This document shows positions 1 to 8,921 of a stretch of 64,000 nucleotides of DNA, one piece after another. The stretch is from Alphaproteobacteria bacterium (lineage in GTDB: Bacteria > Pseudomonadota > Alphaproteobacteria > UBA8366). Location of the stretch: NCBI GenBank assembly GCA_028281325.1, contig JANQKC010000005.1, positions 62,001 to 126,000 on the forward strand, read 5' to 3'. Each line of letters begins with the position of its first letter. Within the stretch, counting starts at the first letter, position 1. The notes beneath the pieces were generated by a model. That model was given only the letters and a program-made list of their open reading frames with translations, had not been told where the DNA came from and ran no database searches. The translations under genes and the position numbers were made by a program.

Positions 1-589
1 TCGCCGTTTCGACCAGCGTGCCTCTGCCCGTCGCCTGCCGGCCGAGCAGCGCCTGCAACACGCCCGCGTAGAGGTGGACGCCGCCCATGATGTCGCAAGG
101 CGTGCCGCCCGCGCGGGCCGGTGGTCCGCCGGTCTCGCCGGTGATGCTCATCAGTCCGGCGGCCGCCTGGATCGTATGGTCCATGGCGAGCATGTCCCGG
201 TCCGGCCCCGAGAGGCCGTAGCCGGTTCCCGACGCATAGATCAGTCGGGGATTGATCTCGCGCAGCACGGCATAGCCGAGACCCAGGCGGTCCATCGTGC
301 CGGCGGCGAAGTTCTCCACGAGCACGTCGGCTTCCTTGGCCATGGACTTCAGGATTTCCTTCCCCCGCGGATTTTTAAGGTCGAGGGTCAGGCTTTTCTT
401 GTTCGAATTCAGCATCGCGAAGGCAAGCGAGGTCTTGTCGCCGACGCCTTGGCGCATCCGCTCGCCGCCCGGCGGTTCGACCTTCACGATCTCCGCGCCG
501 GCCATCGCCATCAGGAAGGTCGCATACGGGCCTTGGTAAATCTGCGTGAGGTCGAGGACCCGGATGCCGTCGAGGGGCTTTGCGTCCAT
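1..589 (-). CDS. CaiB/BaiF (type III) CoA-transferase, 3' part outside the window
   Basis: The first 196 codons are present; the gene runs off the left edge. Family III CoA-transferases move CoA between carboxylic acids through an aspartyl-CoA intermediate. The N-terminus (MDAKPLDGIRVLDLTQ) has the classic 'G-I-R-V-L-D-L-T' opening of the CaiB/Frc fold, followed by GAEIVKVEPPGGE and SLTLDLKNPRGKE. Further on come the family signatures LIYASGTGYGLSGP and GLMSITGE. Asp166 in GTPCDIMGG is the candidate nucleophile by position (inferred). The start is the ATG at 589, next to a 224-base divergent gap shared with the dehydrogenase to the right. The substrate cannot be told; the family is broad. Family confident, function not. 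Confidence 0.9.
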   Translation of the reverse strand, partial: MDAKPLDGIRVLDLTQIYQGPYATFLMAMAGAEIVKVEPPGGERMRQGVGDKTSLAFAMLNSNKKSLTLDLKNPRGKEILKSMAKEADVLVENFAAGTMDRLGLGYAVLREINPRLIYASGTGYGLSGPDRDMLAMDHTIQAAAGLMSITGETGGPPARAGGTPCDIMGGVHLYAGVLQALLGRQATGRGTLVETA

Positions 590-813
590 GTGTTTTGTCC
601 TGTTTTGTTGGCGTGGCGGGGAGGGAACGACGGTGCAGGCGAAGTGTAGCGCATTTTTGGCGGGCGGATTCCCGGGCCGGAGTTGCATCGCGGCATCCGG
701 GCCGCATACCATTGCGACACCGGGCGGACGTTCGCGCCGCTCCAATGCCTTGCCGTTCGACGCTATTCGCCAGAATAGATGCCGCCTGCCTTCCACCGGG
801 AGACCCGAAAAGA

Positions 814-1884
814 ATGTCCGATAAGAATACTTCACGCGATAACGCACGCCGTGTCTGTTGGTTCGACGACAAGAAGACGCCGAATGTTGCGGATCACCTC
901 GACTCCGACGCTTCGGTCGCCATGCACCGCCTCGATTTTCAGGCCGCTGACGACGCCAATTGGGCGATCATGGAGACCTGCCACGCCTATTGCATCACCA
1001 GCGCGCGGGATGAAGTCCCGGACCGTTATAAGGTTGCGGCGGATTTGCTCGCCCGATGCCCTAAGCTTCTGGTCGTCTCCACATCGGGCGCCGGATACGA
1101 CCCGATCGACGTTCAGGCTTGCACCGAGGCGGGGGTCCTGGTGGTAAATCAGACCGGCGCGAATGCCGAAGCCGTTGCCGAACACGCCGTCGGCATGGTG
1201 CTTGCCCTGGCGAAAAAGATGGTCGAGACCGACCGGTCATTGCGGCGCGAACGCGGCGTCGATCGCGAGGTGTTCAAGGGATGGAACGCGGAAGGCAAGA
1301 CCATCGGCTTGATCGGTCTCGGCAACACGGGGCAGCGCGTCGCGCGGATCTGCGGCAAGGGCCTCAACATGAAGGTGATCGCCACCGACCCTTATGTCGA
1401 CCCGGCGGGGTTTCGGGAGCACGGCGCGGAGTCCGTCTCGCTCGACGATCTCATGGCCCGGTCGGACTTCGTCAGCGTGCACTGTCCGTACAACGCGGAG
1501 ACCAAGGACTTGGTCGATGCGCATGAGCTGTCCCTCATGAAGCCGGGCGCGTTCATCGTAAACTGCGCCCGCGGCGGCATTATCAACGAGGATGCGCTGG
1601 CGGATACGCTGGCGGCGAACGGTATCGCCGGGGCGGGGCTCGATGTCTGGAATGTGGAGCCGCCGCCCATGGATCATCGGCTGTTGGCTTTCGAGAACGT
1701 GATCGCGACCTATCACACTGCCGGGGTGACCTATGAATCGCGGCAAAACATGGCCGAATGGAACGCGGCGCAGGTCGTCAGCACGTTGCGGGGGGAGCGG
1801 CCGCCGCGGTTGATCAACCCGGAGGCGTGGGACCGTTTTGCCGCGCGGTTCGAGGAGATTTTCGGCCAACCGGTCGCGGGCTAA
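814..1884 (+). CDS. D-isomer-specific 2-hydroxyacid dehydrogenase family protein
   Basis: A 356-residue NAD(P)-dependent 2-hydroxyacid dehydrogenase of the D-lactate/phosphoglycerate dehydrogenase fold. The Rossmann motif GLGNTG lies at residues 168-173. The catalytic trio is readable: Arg253 in NCARGG, Glu282 in VEPPP and His301 in HTAG. The ATG at 814 is preferred to a longer in-frame opening at 580, because the family's N-terminus begins near here and a GGGAG lies about 10 bases upstream. The 3' end overlaps the convergent adenylation-carrier-thioesterase gene by 71 bases. The divergent neighbour is a CoA-transferase, so a role in hydroxy-acid catabolism is possible but is inference. Exact substrate unknown. 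Confidence 0.88.
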   Translation: MSDKNTSRDNARRVCWFDDKKTPNVADHLDSDASVAMHRLDFQAADDANWAIMETCHAYCITSARDEVPDRYKVAADLLARCPKLLVVSTSGAGYDPIDVQACTEAGVLVVNQTGANAEAVAEHAVGMVLALAKKMVETDRSLRRERGVDREVFKGWNAEGKTIGLIGLGNTGQRVARICGKGLNMKVIATDPYVDPAGFREHGAESVSLDDLMARSDFVSVHCPYNAETKDLVDAHELSLMKPGAFIVNCARGGIINEDALADTLAANGIAGAGLDVWNVEPPPMDHRLLAFENVIATYHTAGVTYESRQNMAEWNAAQVVSTLRGERPPRLINPEAWDRFAARFEEIFGQPVAG

Positions 1885-4525
1885 CCGCCCGATCCGGCCG
1901 CCGGCTCAGACAATCCGAAAGCGCGCGGGCGAGGTCGCGGACGTTCGGCTCCTCCAGCAGATCGTCATGCTGTCCGGGAACCGATCGGATCTCAAGGGTG
2001 CCGCCGATGAGCGTTTGCCAGCCTTCATGGGCGTCTGCCGCCATCCAGGCGTAGGGTTCCGCCTTGAACAGCACGGCGTCGCCGTCATACGGCTTGGGAT
2101 GATAGGATCGGACCGCCATCAAGTTCGCTTCGGCCGGTCGGTAGAGGAGGGCGGGGATGGATTTTCCGCGCTCCTCGGCCATCCGCCATGCGGTCGAGAA
2201 GAGCTTCCCGCGGGCCTTTATCGTCGCGATCTCACCCATGTTGCGCACCCGTTGGGCCAAGTAGGGACCGATGTCGACGGGTTGGAGTTCCGAGAGGCGG
2301 CGCCGGTGATGCCCGAGCCATTTCGACAAGGGCGCCCGGCCGGATGTCTGCCGAGGGGTCGTGTCGAACAGCGCCAGGAGAGCGACCGATTGCCCTATTT
2401 GGCTGAGTTGCTGCGCCATTTCGTAGGCGATCCATCCGCCCATCGAGTAGCCGCCGATAGAGTAGGGGCCGGACGGTTGTACCCGACGCATTTCGGTGAT
2501 GTAGCGCGCGGCCATGTCTTCGATCCGCACCAGGGGCGGTTCGGTTCCGTCCAACCCTGCGGATTGTATGCCGTAGACCGGCTGGTCGGCGTCCAATCGT
2601 TGCGCCAAGGGCCGGAAATTCAGGACTTCCCCGTTGATGTCATGCACGCAGAAAAGCGGCGGTCGGCGGCCGTCGGGACGGATCGGCACCACGCAGCCCG
2701 TGGATGTCGCCGTTTCAATATGCTTCGCCATCGCGGCGACGGTACCGGCTTCGAACAGCACCGACCGGGGTAGGGGATGACCCAACCTTTTCTCGATCTG
2801 CAGGAATAGTTGCACGGCCTGCAGGGAATCGCCGCCCAATTGGAAGAAGTCGTCGTCCAGGCCCACGTGGTCGCGTCCGAGCGCGGCCGCCCAAAGATCC
2901 TGTAGCCGCCGCTCCATGGCGCTGGGCTTGCGGTTCGGCGCGCCTTCGGCATTCGCCGGTGCGACGGGCGTGTCGGCGAAGACATCCGCCAGCGTGTGCC
3001 GCTGTACCTTGTCGGTCGGTCCCTTAGGAATCTCCGCGGTGAAGAAAAGTTGGCGCGGTATTTTGTACTCGGCGAGCCGCCCGCGCAGGAATTGGGAGAG
3101 CGCGCGGTGGTCGAGGGGCGCGCCGTTGCGGGTCACGATGGCGGCGGCGACGTCTTCGCCGAGCGTCGGGTGCGGAACCGGGAAGGCCGACGCCGCGATG
3201 ACGTCGGGATGGGCGAGGAGAGCGTCATCGATTTCGACCGGCGTGATGTTCTGTCCGCCGCGGTTGATCATTTCCTTGATGCGGCCGGTAACGAACAGAT
3301 AGCCATCGTCATCGAAATAGCCGAGATCGCCGGTGCGAAACCACTCTCCGATGAAGGCGATCCGGTTCGCGGCGTCGTCGTTCTCGTAGCCGTCGAACAC
3401 GGTCGGGCCGCGTACGGCAATCTCTCCGGTCGCGCCGGGCGGAAGCGGCTTGCCGGTGTCATCAAGGATTTCGACGCCGCGATGTCCCCGCTTCCCGACG
3501 CTGCTTCGGTCGGGTCGCGGCCGGTCCGGGGGATCGCTGGTCGAGGATCCGGCTTCCGAGGTGCCGTAGGTCACCACGATCGGAACGCCGAACGCGGCTT
3601 CGACGTCTTCGGCCACCGTGGCATTCAGCGGCCCTGTCCCCGACCGCATGAAGCGCAACCGCGACGCGATCCGTTCGATCGCCGGGCGGTAAGTCTTCAA
3701 GTGAGGGTGAATGGCGTGATAGACGGCGTAAGAAGCGGCGCACCACGTCACCTGCTCCGTGTCCAACGCTTCGAAGATACCCTCGACGCTGAAATCGGTC
3801 AGCACGGCCACGCTGCTGCCGGCGATCAAGGGGGTGGAAATTCCCTGGCCCAGCCCGCCGCTATGGTAGAGGCGCAGCATGTTGAGACCGCGGTCGCCGG
3901 GGGTTAGTCCCAGGTCGGCCGCGGCGATTTCGTTCCGGGCGGTCAATTGACGGTGCCGGATCGGCACGATCTTGCTGTGCGACGTGGTGCCGGATGTCGC
4001 CAGGACCGCGATAATGTCATCCGGCTGCACCGGGCCAGCATGTGCGTCGGATGGCGCATGGGCCCGCGTGGTCGCGGTAAGCATCATGCCGCCGTGGCCG
4101 TCCGGCCGCAGATCGAGAATCGGTAGGTCCAGATCGATCGCCGCGCGCCGCGCCGCCGTATCCATATCCGCGAGGATGGCGACCGCCGTGACCCGCATGT
4201 CGCGCAGGTGAAGGGCGAACTCGCCCAGCGTGCTGTCGGGATTCAGGGGAACCGGTGTCGCATAGCTCCAAATGCCGATGATCGCCGCGGCCATATCGCG
4301 ACCCCCGGGGTGGACGACCGCGATGCGATCGTTTCGGCCGAAACCCCAGCGGTTCAGCGCTGCGCCCATGGCGTCGGTCGACCGCAGCAGATCGCAGAAG
4401 GCGAGCGGGGGCCTTCCATGCTCAAGCAAAGCGGGACTGCGTGGCGTTTCGCCGGCCCAATGCCGCAGGACCTCATACATGGTGCCGAACCGCTGCGGGG
4501 CAGGTAGAACGCTGATATCCATCAT
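1814..4525 (-). CDS. Single-module NRPS-like protein: adenylation, carrier and thioesterase domains
   Basis: About 903 residues in three domains. The adenylation domain (about 20-520) has the P-loop ATSGTTSHSK at 176-185, YGTSEAG at 320-326, the WFRTGDLGYFDDDGY hinge region, GRIKEMINRGG, and a C-terminal catalytic lysine (Lys506, in DKVQR). The phosphopantetheine carrier has LGGDSL with Ser567. The thioesterase (about 610-885) has GYSMGG with Ser694, and His853 in PGQHDD. The logic is activation of a carboxylate, loading on the carrier, then hydrolysis or transfer. There is no condensation or ketosynthase domain. A TTG at 4540 is in frame, but the ATG pair at 4525/4522 sits 5-8 bases after AGGA and is preferred. 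No other biosynthetic cluster genes are nearby; the substrate is unknown. Confidence 0.85.
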   Translation of the reverse strand: MMDISVLPAPQRFGTMYEVLRHWAGETPRSPALLEHGRPPLAFCDLLRSTDAMGAALNRWGFGRNDRIAVVHPGGRDMAAAIIGIWSYATPVPLNPDSTLGEFALHLRDMRVTAVAILADMDTAARRAAIDLDLPILDLRPDGHGGMMLTATTRAHAPSDAHAGPVQPDDIIAVLATSGTTSHSKIVPIRHRQLTARNEIAAADLGLTPGDRGLNMLRLYHSGGLGQGISTPLIAGSSVAVLTDFSVEGIFEALDTEQVTWCAASYAVYHAIHPHLKTYRPAIERIASRLRFMRSGTGPLNATVAEDVEAAFGVPIVVTYGTSEAGSSTSDPPDRPRPDRSSVGKRGHRGVEILDDTGKPLPPGATGEIAVRGPTVFDGYENDDAANRIAFIGEWFRTGDLGYFDDDGYLFVTGRIKEMINRGGQNITPVEIDDALLAHPDVIAASAFPVPHPTLGEDVAAAIVTRNGAPLDHRALSQFLRGRLAEYKIPRQLFFTAEIPKGPTDKVQRHTLADVFADTPVAPANAEGAPNRKPSAMERRLQDLWAAALGRDHVGLDDDFFQLGGDSLQAVQLFLQIEKRLGHPLPRSVLFEAGTVAAMAKHIETATSTGCVVPIRPDGRRPPLFCVHDINGEVLNFRPLAQRLDADQPVYGIQSAGLDGTEPPLVRIEDMAARYITEMRRVQPSGPYSIGGYSMGGWIAYEMAQQLSQIGQSVALLALFDTTPRQTSGRAPLSKWLGHHRRRLSELQPVDIGPYLAQRVRNMGEIATIKARGKLFSTAWRMAEERGKSIPALLYRPAEANLMAVRSYHPKPYDGDAVLFKAEPYAWMAADAHEGWQTLIGGTLEIRSVPGQHDDLLEEPNVRDLARALSDCLSRRPDRAVSPRPVGRKSPRTARQNGPTPPG

Positions 4526-4686
4526 CCACTTCCTGCTCAAGTATGTGGGATGGGCGGCGCTGCGGCCAGCGCTCCAATGGGGGTAATCATCTGTGCCGCC
4601 GGACCCGTCGCCACGGTCCGACGTGACACGGTGGCGGGGCAGGCCTCATAATCGTGGCGTAACACCCAAATGAGTGCGGGATACGC

Positions 4687-6174
4687 GTGACCACAGATCG
4701 GACGACCAAGGGCCGCGCCGGGGCCAATGAGCAGCATCTGATCCTGTATGATGACCTGCGGGGCTGGATCGAGGAAACAGAGCGGCTCGGCGAGTTACGG
4801 CGGATAGACGGGGCTTCCTGGCAGGAAGAGATCGGCATGGCGGCGGAATTGGTAAGCCATGACGACACTGCGCCGGCGGTGTTGTTCGGTGAGGTCCCCG
4901 GCAGCCTCCAGGGATCGCGCGTGTTGGTCAACCTGTTCGGCGGACGGCGTAAGAACATGACGCTCGGCTTTCCGACCGACCTCGACAAGGTGGCGTTGAG
5001 CGAGGCGTTTGCCGCGGTTTACGCCGGGAACGAAGGGTTGATCGCGCCGGTCGAGGTCGACGACGGACCGGTGTTCGAGAACGTCATGCAGGGGGATTCC
5101 GTCGACTTGGAGGCCTTTCCGGCGCCGCATTGGCACGAGAAGGACGGCGGCCGCTACATCGGCACCGGCTGTTATCACGTCACGCGGGATCCGGAGACCG
5201 GGACGATCAACCTCGGGTCCTACCGGGTGATGATCCACGGCAAACGGTCGGTCTGCCACAACGTGCTGCCCGGGCGTCATGCCGACCTACACTTCAAGAA
5301 ATACCGCGCGCGGGGCGAGCGGATGCCGGTCGCCATCGTGGTCGGTGGCGACCCGTTGACCTTCATCATGGGTGGCTGCGATATCCCGGAGGGCGTTTCG
5401 GAATACGATGTGGCGGGTGCGCTGCGGGGCAAACCCATCCATGTCGTGGCGGGCAAGGTCACGGGGCTGCCGATTCCCGCGAATGCGGAGATCGTCCTGG
5501 AGGGTTACGTGGACGGCGACCGTCTGGAGCCGGAAGGGCCGTTCGGCGACTGGACCGGCACCTATACGGAGAAGGGCCGGGTCAATCCGGTGGTCGATAT
5601 CGCGGCGGTGTACTACCGCAACGAACCGATCCTGCTGGGATTCGCGCCGCAACGGCTGCCGGACGAGTATTCCCGGTTCCGCGCGATTACCCGCTCCCCG
5701 TTCCTGAAACGGGACCTGGAAGCCGCCGGCGTGCCCGGCGTCACCGCGGCGTGGTGCCACGAGGTCGGGGGATCGCGGATGTTGCTCGCCATCGCGATCG
5801 AGCAGCGTTATGCAGGGCATGCGCGGCAGGCGGGGCATGTGGCGTCGATGTGCCGAACCGGCGTCGACGGGAACCGCTGGGTGATCGTCACGGACAGCGA
5901 TGTCGACGTAACGAACCTGGAAGAACTGATCTTCGCCGCGCTGACCCGGGCGGATCCGGCGACCTCGATCGATTTTATCCGGGGCGCCAAGGGCGCGGTG
6001 TCGGATCCCCGCCTTGCCCCGTGGGACCGCGCGGCGAAGAATTTCACCAATTCGCGGATGATTATCGACGCCTGCATCCCGTATCACTGGCGCGACGACT
6101 TCCCGGAGATCAACCAACCGAGCCCGGACGCGTTGCGCCGGGCACGGGAAAAATTCGGATATCTGCTGGATTAG
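4687..6174 (+). CDS. UbiD-family decarboxylase
   Basis: A 495-residue UbiD-type enzyme, prenyl-FMN-dependent reversible decarboxylases of aromatic or unsaturated acids. The prFMN-site Arg is likely Arg180 in NLGSYRVM. The acidic pair of the E-R-E triad is Glu283 and Asp288 in EGPFGDWTG; an Asp at the second position also occurs in E. coli UbiD. Start: GTG at 4687; no nearby in-frame ATG exists and the ribosome site is poor. No ubiX (prenyltransferase) gene is in the window, so cofactor must come from elsewhere. It is divergent from the adenylation-carrier-thioesterase gene across 161 bases and could share its promoter region. It may be a catabolic paralogue rather than the ubiquinone enzyme; substrate uncertain. 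Confidence 0.87.
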   Translation: MTTDRTTKGRAGANEQHLILYDDLRGWIEETERLGELRRIDGASWQEEIGMAAELVSHDDTAPAVLFGEVPGSLQGSRVLVNLFGGRRKNMTLGFPTDLDKVALSEAFAAVYAGNEGLIAPVEVDDGPVFENVMQGDSVDLEAFPAPHWHEKDGGRYIGTGCYHVTRDPETGTINLGSYRVMIHGKRSVCHNVLPGRHADLHFKKYRARGERMPVAIVVGGDPLTFIMGGCDIPEGVSEYDVAGALRGKPIHVVAGKVTGLPIPANAEIVLEGYVDGDRLEPEGPFGDWTGTYTEKGRVNPVVDIAAVYYRNEPILLGFAPQRLPDEYSRFRAITRSPFLKRDLEAAGVPGVTAAWCHEVGGSRMLLAIAIEQRYAGHARQAGHVASMCRTGVDGNRWVIVTDSDVDVTNLEELIFAALTRADPATSIDFIRGAKGAVSDPRLAPWDRAAKNFTNSRMIIDACIPYHWRDDFPEINQPSPDALRRAREKFGYLLD

Positions 6175-6186
6175 GGGGCAGTTGCC

Positions 6187-6960
6187 CTAGTCGTCGCTCA
6201 GTTCCACGTAGACCGGCGTGTGGTCCGAGGCCTTTTCCTTGCCGCGGGGGCCACGTTCGATCTCACAGGCGACCAGGCGGTCGGCGGCTTGCGGCGACAG
6301 CAGCAGATGATCGATCCGTACGCCTTCGTCGCGGTTCCAGCGCCCGCCCTGGTAGTCCCAGTAGGAATAGGCGATTTCGCTGTGCAGCGCGCGCCAGGCT
6401 TCGGTCAGGCCCAGGTTGACCAATTCACGGAAGCGGCGGCGGGTTTCCGGACGGCAGAGCGCGTCGTTCGCGAACCCTTCCGGGTCGTAGACGTCCCGGT
6501 TGGTCGGACAGCAATTGTAGTCGCCACCCAGGACGATCGGCATTTCCGTCGGCAGGAGCGTGTCGCGGACATGCGCGGTCAACCGGTCCATCCAGGCGAG
6601 TTTGTAGGTGAACTTCTCGGTATCGACCGGGTTGCCGTTAGGCAGGTAGATGCCGCCGACGCGGACGCCTTTGACCGTCGCCTCGATATAGCGCGCCTGA
6701 TCGTCTTCGGGATCGCCCGGTAGTCCGGTCCTGATATCCTCGATCGAGTGCTTCGACAGGATCGCGACGCCGTTGTAGCTCTTCTGGCCGTGGGCAGCGA
6801 CATTGTAGTCCAAGGTCTTGAATTCGAGTTCCGGGAAGTCAGCGGTCTGCGTCTTGATTTCTTGCAGCAAGGCGACGTCCGGCTTGCTCTCTTCGAGCCA
6901 TTCGAGCACGCGCGGCAGCCGCGCCTTGATGGAGTTGACATTGAAAGTGGCGATCTTCAT
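6187..6960 (-). CDS. xthA: Exodeoxyribonuclease III
   Basis: A 257-residue AP endonuclease / 3'-5' exonuclease of base-excision repair. Active-site residues are in place: Asn7 (NVNS), Glu34 (LQEIK), Tyr105 (GIYLPNGN), Asp147 and Asn149 (GGDYN), Asp217 (RIDHLLL), and Asp246-His247 (SDHTPV). Length matches the family (about 255-270). Its ATG overlaps the stop of a 44-codon ORF upstream in an ATGA arrangement, which suggests translational coupling. The 3' end faces the UbiD-family gene with only 12 bases between stops. Confidence 0.95.
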   Translation of the reverse strand: MKIATFNVNSIKARLPRVLEWLEESKPDVALLQEIKTQTADFPELEFKTLDYNVAAHGQKSYNGVAILSKHSIEDIRTGLPGDPEDDQARYIEATVKGVRVGGIYLPNGNPVDTEKFTYKLAWMDRLTAHVRDTLLPTEMPIVLGGDYNCCPTNRDVYDPEGFANDALCRPETRRRFRELVNLGLTEAWRALHSEIAYSYWDYQGGRWNRDEGVRIDHLLLSPQAADRLVACEIERGPRGKEKASDHTPVYVELSDD

Positions 6961-7091
6961 CGCGTGTTGGCCGTCCTGTCTGTCTGGAAAAAGTTGCCGG
7001 TCGACAGCGCATCACCCTTGAAGGTGATGACCGGCGACAGCGGTTCGGTGCCGCCGCCGACGAACGTGATACGCCGTATCGGTTCCGTCAT
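6957..7091 (-). CDS. Small ORF (44 aa) translationally coupled to xthA, function unknown
   Basis: The reading frame MTEPIRRITFVGGG... ends in TGA overlapping the xthA ATG (ATGA). Most of its codons end in G or C, as in neighbouring genes, which argues for real coding. The frame stays open upstream, so a TTG at 7136 is an alternative start giving 59 residues. There is no clear ribosome site before the ATG. No family recognised; no membrane segment or signal peptide. It could be a leader peptide or a small conserved protein. Confidence 0.5.
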   Translation of the reverse strand: MTEPIRRITFVGGGTEPLSPVITFKGDALSTGNFFQTDRTANTR

Positions 7092-7192
7092 CGGAAGGTC
7101 GTCTTCGCTTTTTGCCCCGGTGATCGTCTTGGACAATAGCCGAAACGCTGCCGGATGACATGCTTATAGCGAATATTGACCGAAAGATGCGT

Positions 7193-7219
7193 GTGACGCG
7201 CAGCGTCACTAAGCGTCAC
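7193..7219. repeat. Short inverted and direct repeats downstream of erpA
   Basis: GTGACGC (7193-7199) and GCGTCAC (7203-7209) form a perfect 7-bp inverted repeat with a 3-base loop. A second GCGTCAC follows at 7213-7219 as a direct copy. It lies 19 bases past the erpA stop. There is no T-run, so a terminator role is only possible. Confidence 0.4.
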
Positions 7220-7237
7220 TGACGCCTCGGGGGCTGA

Positions 7238-7600
7238 TTAGATCGCGAAGGACGTCCCGCAGCCGCAGGACGAGGTGGCGTTCGGATTCTTAACCTGGAA
7301 GGAGGCGCCGATCAGGTCTTCGACGAAATCCAATTCCGAGCCGGCCAGCAAATCCAGCGATACGTCATCCACCACCACCGTGATGCCGCTTTTCTCGAAA
7401 AGATGGTCGTCGGCCGTGGTGTCGCTGTCGAAGCCGAAGCCGTATTGATAGCCGGAACAGCCGCCGCCCGAGACGGTAACGCGCAACATGGTGCCGTCCG
7501 ACTCGCCCTCCAGGAGGGTGGTGATTCGCTTAACCGCGCTGTCGCTGACCGAAAAAGCGCGATCAGGCTTGGTTTGCGTGCTGGCGAAGGCGTCGCTCAT
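7238..7600 (-). CDS. erpA: Iron-sulfur cluster insertion protein ErpA (HesB/IscA family)
   Basis: A 120-residue A-type carrier that receives and hands on Fe-S clusters to apo-enzymes. The three conserved cysteines are Cys48 (GGGCSGYQY), Cys112 and Cys114 (SSCGCG). Length is typical. It sits beside xthA and opposite dgt, a common alphaproteobacterial arrangement. ErpA is preferred over IscA because no isc/suf genes surround it, but the paralogues are hard to separate by sequence alone. Confidence 0.9.
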   Translation of the reverse strand: MSDAFASTQTKPDRAFSVSDSAVKRITTLLEGESDGTMLRVTVSGGGCSGYQYGFGFDSDTTADDHLFEKSGITVVVDDVSLDLLAGSELDFVEDLIGASFQVKNPNATSSCGCGTSFAI

Positions 7601-7742
7601 GGGCTGCTCCGATAGATACAGAATGGCGCTTTTGTAGGGGTTTAGATAGGGTTTTTCCAGGATTTGTCAATCCCATTCCCGATCCCGGCGCCATCGAATT
7701 TTGAGGCATTGCCTTCCCGCGAGGCCGCCGATACCTTCCGGC

Positions 7743-8921
7743 ATGCCTTCAGATTTAGCGCCGTATGCGAGCGATCCAGAGGCCAGCCGCGGACGGCTTC
7801 GGGCGGAGCCTGAAAGCCCCACACGGACGTGTTTCCAGCGCGATCGCGATCGGATTATTCACTCCACCGCCTTGCGCCGGCTCATGCATAAAACCCAGGT
7901 CTTCGTCTCGCCGGGCGGCGACCATTTCCGCACCCGGTTGACCCATAGCCTGGAGGTTGCGCAGGTCGCCCGCGGCTTGGCGCTCAATCTCGGCCTGAAT
8001 CAGGATTTGGCGGAAGCGCTGGCGCTGGCCCATGACTTCGGTCATCCGCCTTTTGGACATGCCGGCGAAGAAGCGCTCGACGAGGTCATGCGGCCCTTCG
8101 GCGGGTTCGACCACAATGATCAAACCTTGCGGATCGTCGTCCGGCTGGAACAGCGCTACGCGGCGTTCGACGGCCTGAACCTGACCTGGGAAACGCTCGA
8201 AGGACTGGTGAAACATAACGGGCCGCTAACGGGGCCGCATTCGGACGGCGCGCCGCTGCCGGAGACGATCGCAGGCTATACCGAGCTGCAGGATCTGGAA
8301 CTGGAAAGTTTTGCCGGACCGGAAGCGCAGGTCGCGGCGATCGCCGACGATATCGCCTATGACAATCACGACGTGGATGACGGACTGCGGGCCGAGGTTT
8401 TCACCATCGATGAGCTTTCCGCCGTTCCGCATGTGGCGGCGGCGATCGACCGCGTGCGCCGGCGGCATCCGCGACTCGAACGGCATCGGTTGAGCCATGA
8501 GGCGGTGCGAAGTCTGATCGACGCCATGGTCACCGATGTGTTGGAGGAGACTCGCGCGCGGTTAGCCGCGGCGTCGCCGGCGTCCGCAGCCGACATCCGC
8601 GCACTCGATCAGCCGGTCGTTGCCTTCTCGCCCGCAATGGTTCAAAAGGACCGCGCCATAAAGAAGTTCTTGTTTGGGAATATGTATCGCCATCCCGACG
8701 TCTTACGGGAGACGGACAAGGCGCGAAAAATCGTGAAGGATTTGTTCCGCCGCTTTGTCGAGGATCCTGCGTCGATGCCCGACGAATGGTCCGTCCTGGC
8801 GGCGGCGTCGGGAAGCGGGGAGACCGCGCGTGTTGCGGCGGATTACATTGCGGGCATGACCGACCGCTACGCCAAACGGGAACATGCGCGGCTGTTTGGA
8901 GCGAAGGAAGTGTCGACGTGA
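7743..8921 (+). CDS. dgt: Deoxyguanosinetriphosphate triphosphohydrolase-like protein
   Basis: A 392-residue HD-domain dNTPase that hydrolyses dNTPs to nucleoside and triphosphate. The metal-binding HD signature is seen at His68 (RLTHSLEV) and His97-Asp98 ([12 protein letters not shown]), with a further Asp in [11 protein letters not shown]. The N-terminal block [20 protein letters not shown] is characteristic of the family. ATG at 7743 was chosen over an in-frame TTG at 7701. Its stop overlaps the argS GTG start by 4 bases (GTGA), so the two are translationally linked. Confidence 0.93.
   Translation: MPSDLAPYASDPEASRGRLRAEPESPTRTCFQRDRDRIIHSTALRRLMHKTQVFVSPGGDHFRTRLTHSLEVAQVARGLALNLGLNQDLAEALALAHDFGHPPFGHAGEEALDEVMRPFGGFDHNDQTLRIVVRLEQRYAAFDGLNLTWETLEGLVKHNGPLTGPHSDGAPLPETIAGYTELQDLELESFAGPEAQVAAIADDIAYDNHDVDDGLRAEVFTIDELSAVPHVAAAIDRVRRRHPRLERHRLSHEAVRSLIDAMVTDVLEETRARLAAASPASAADIRALDQPVVAFSPAMVQKDRAIKKFLFGNMYRHPDVLRETDKARKIVKDLFRRFVEDPASMPDEWSVLAAASGSGETARVAADYIAGMTDRYAKREHARLFGAKEVST

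Noticed and set aside
580-813. Extended N-terminus of the 2-hydroxyacid dehydrogenase
   Set aside because: The added 78 residues are Arg-rich and unlike the family; they cover the divergent promoter region.
7012-7209. 65-codon minus-strand frame between xthA and erpA
   Set aside because: It is very Arg/His-rich with poor codon choice; the overlapping 44-codon frame coupled to xthA is a better candidate.
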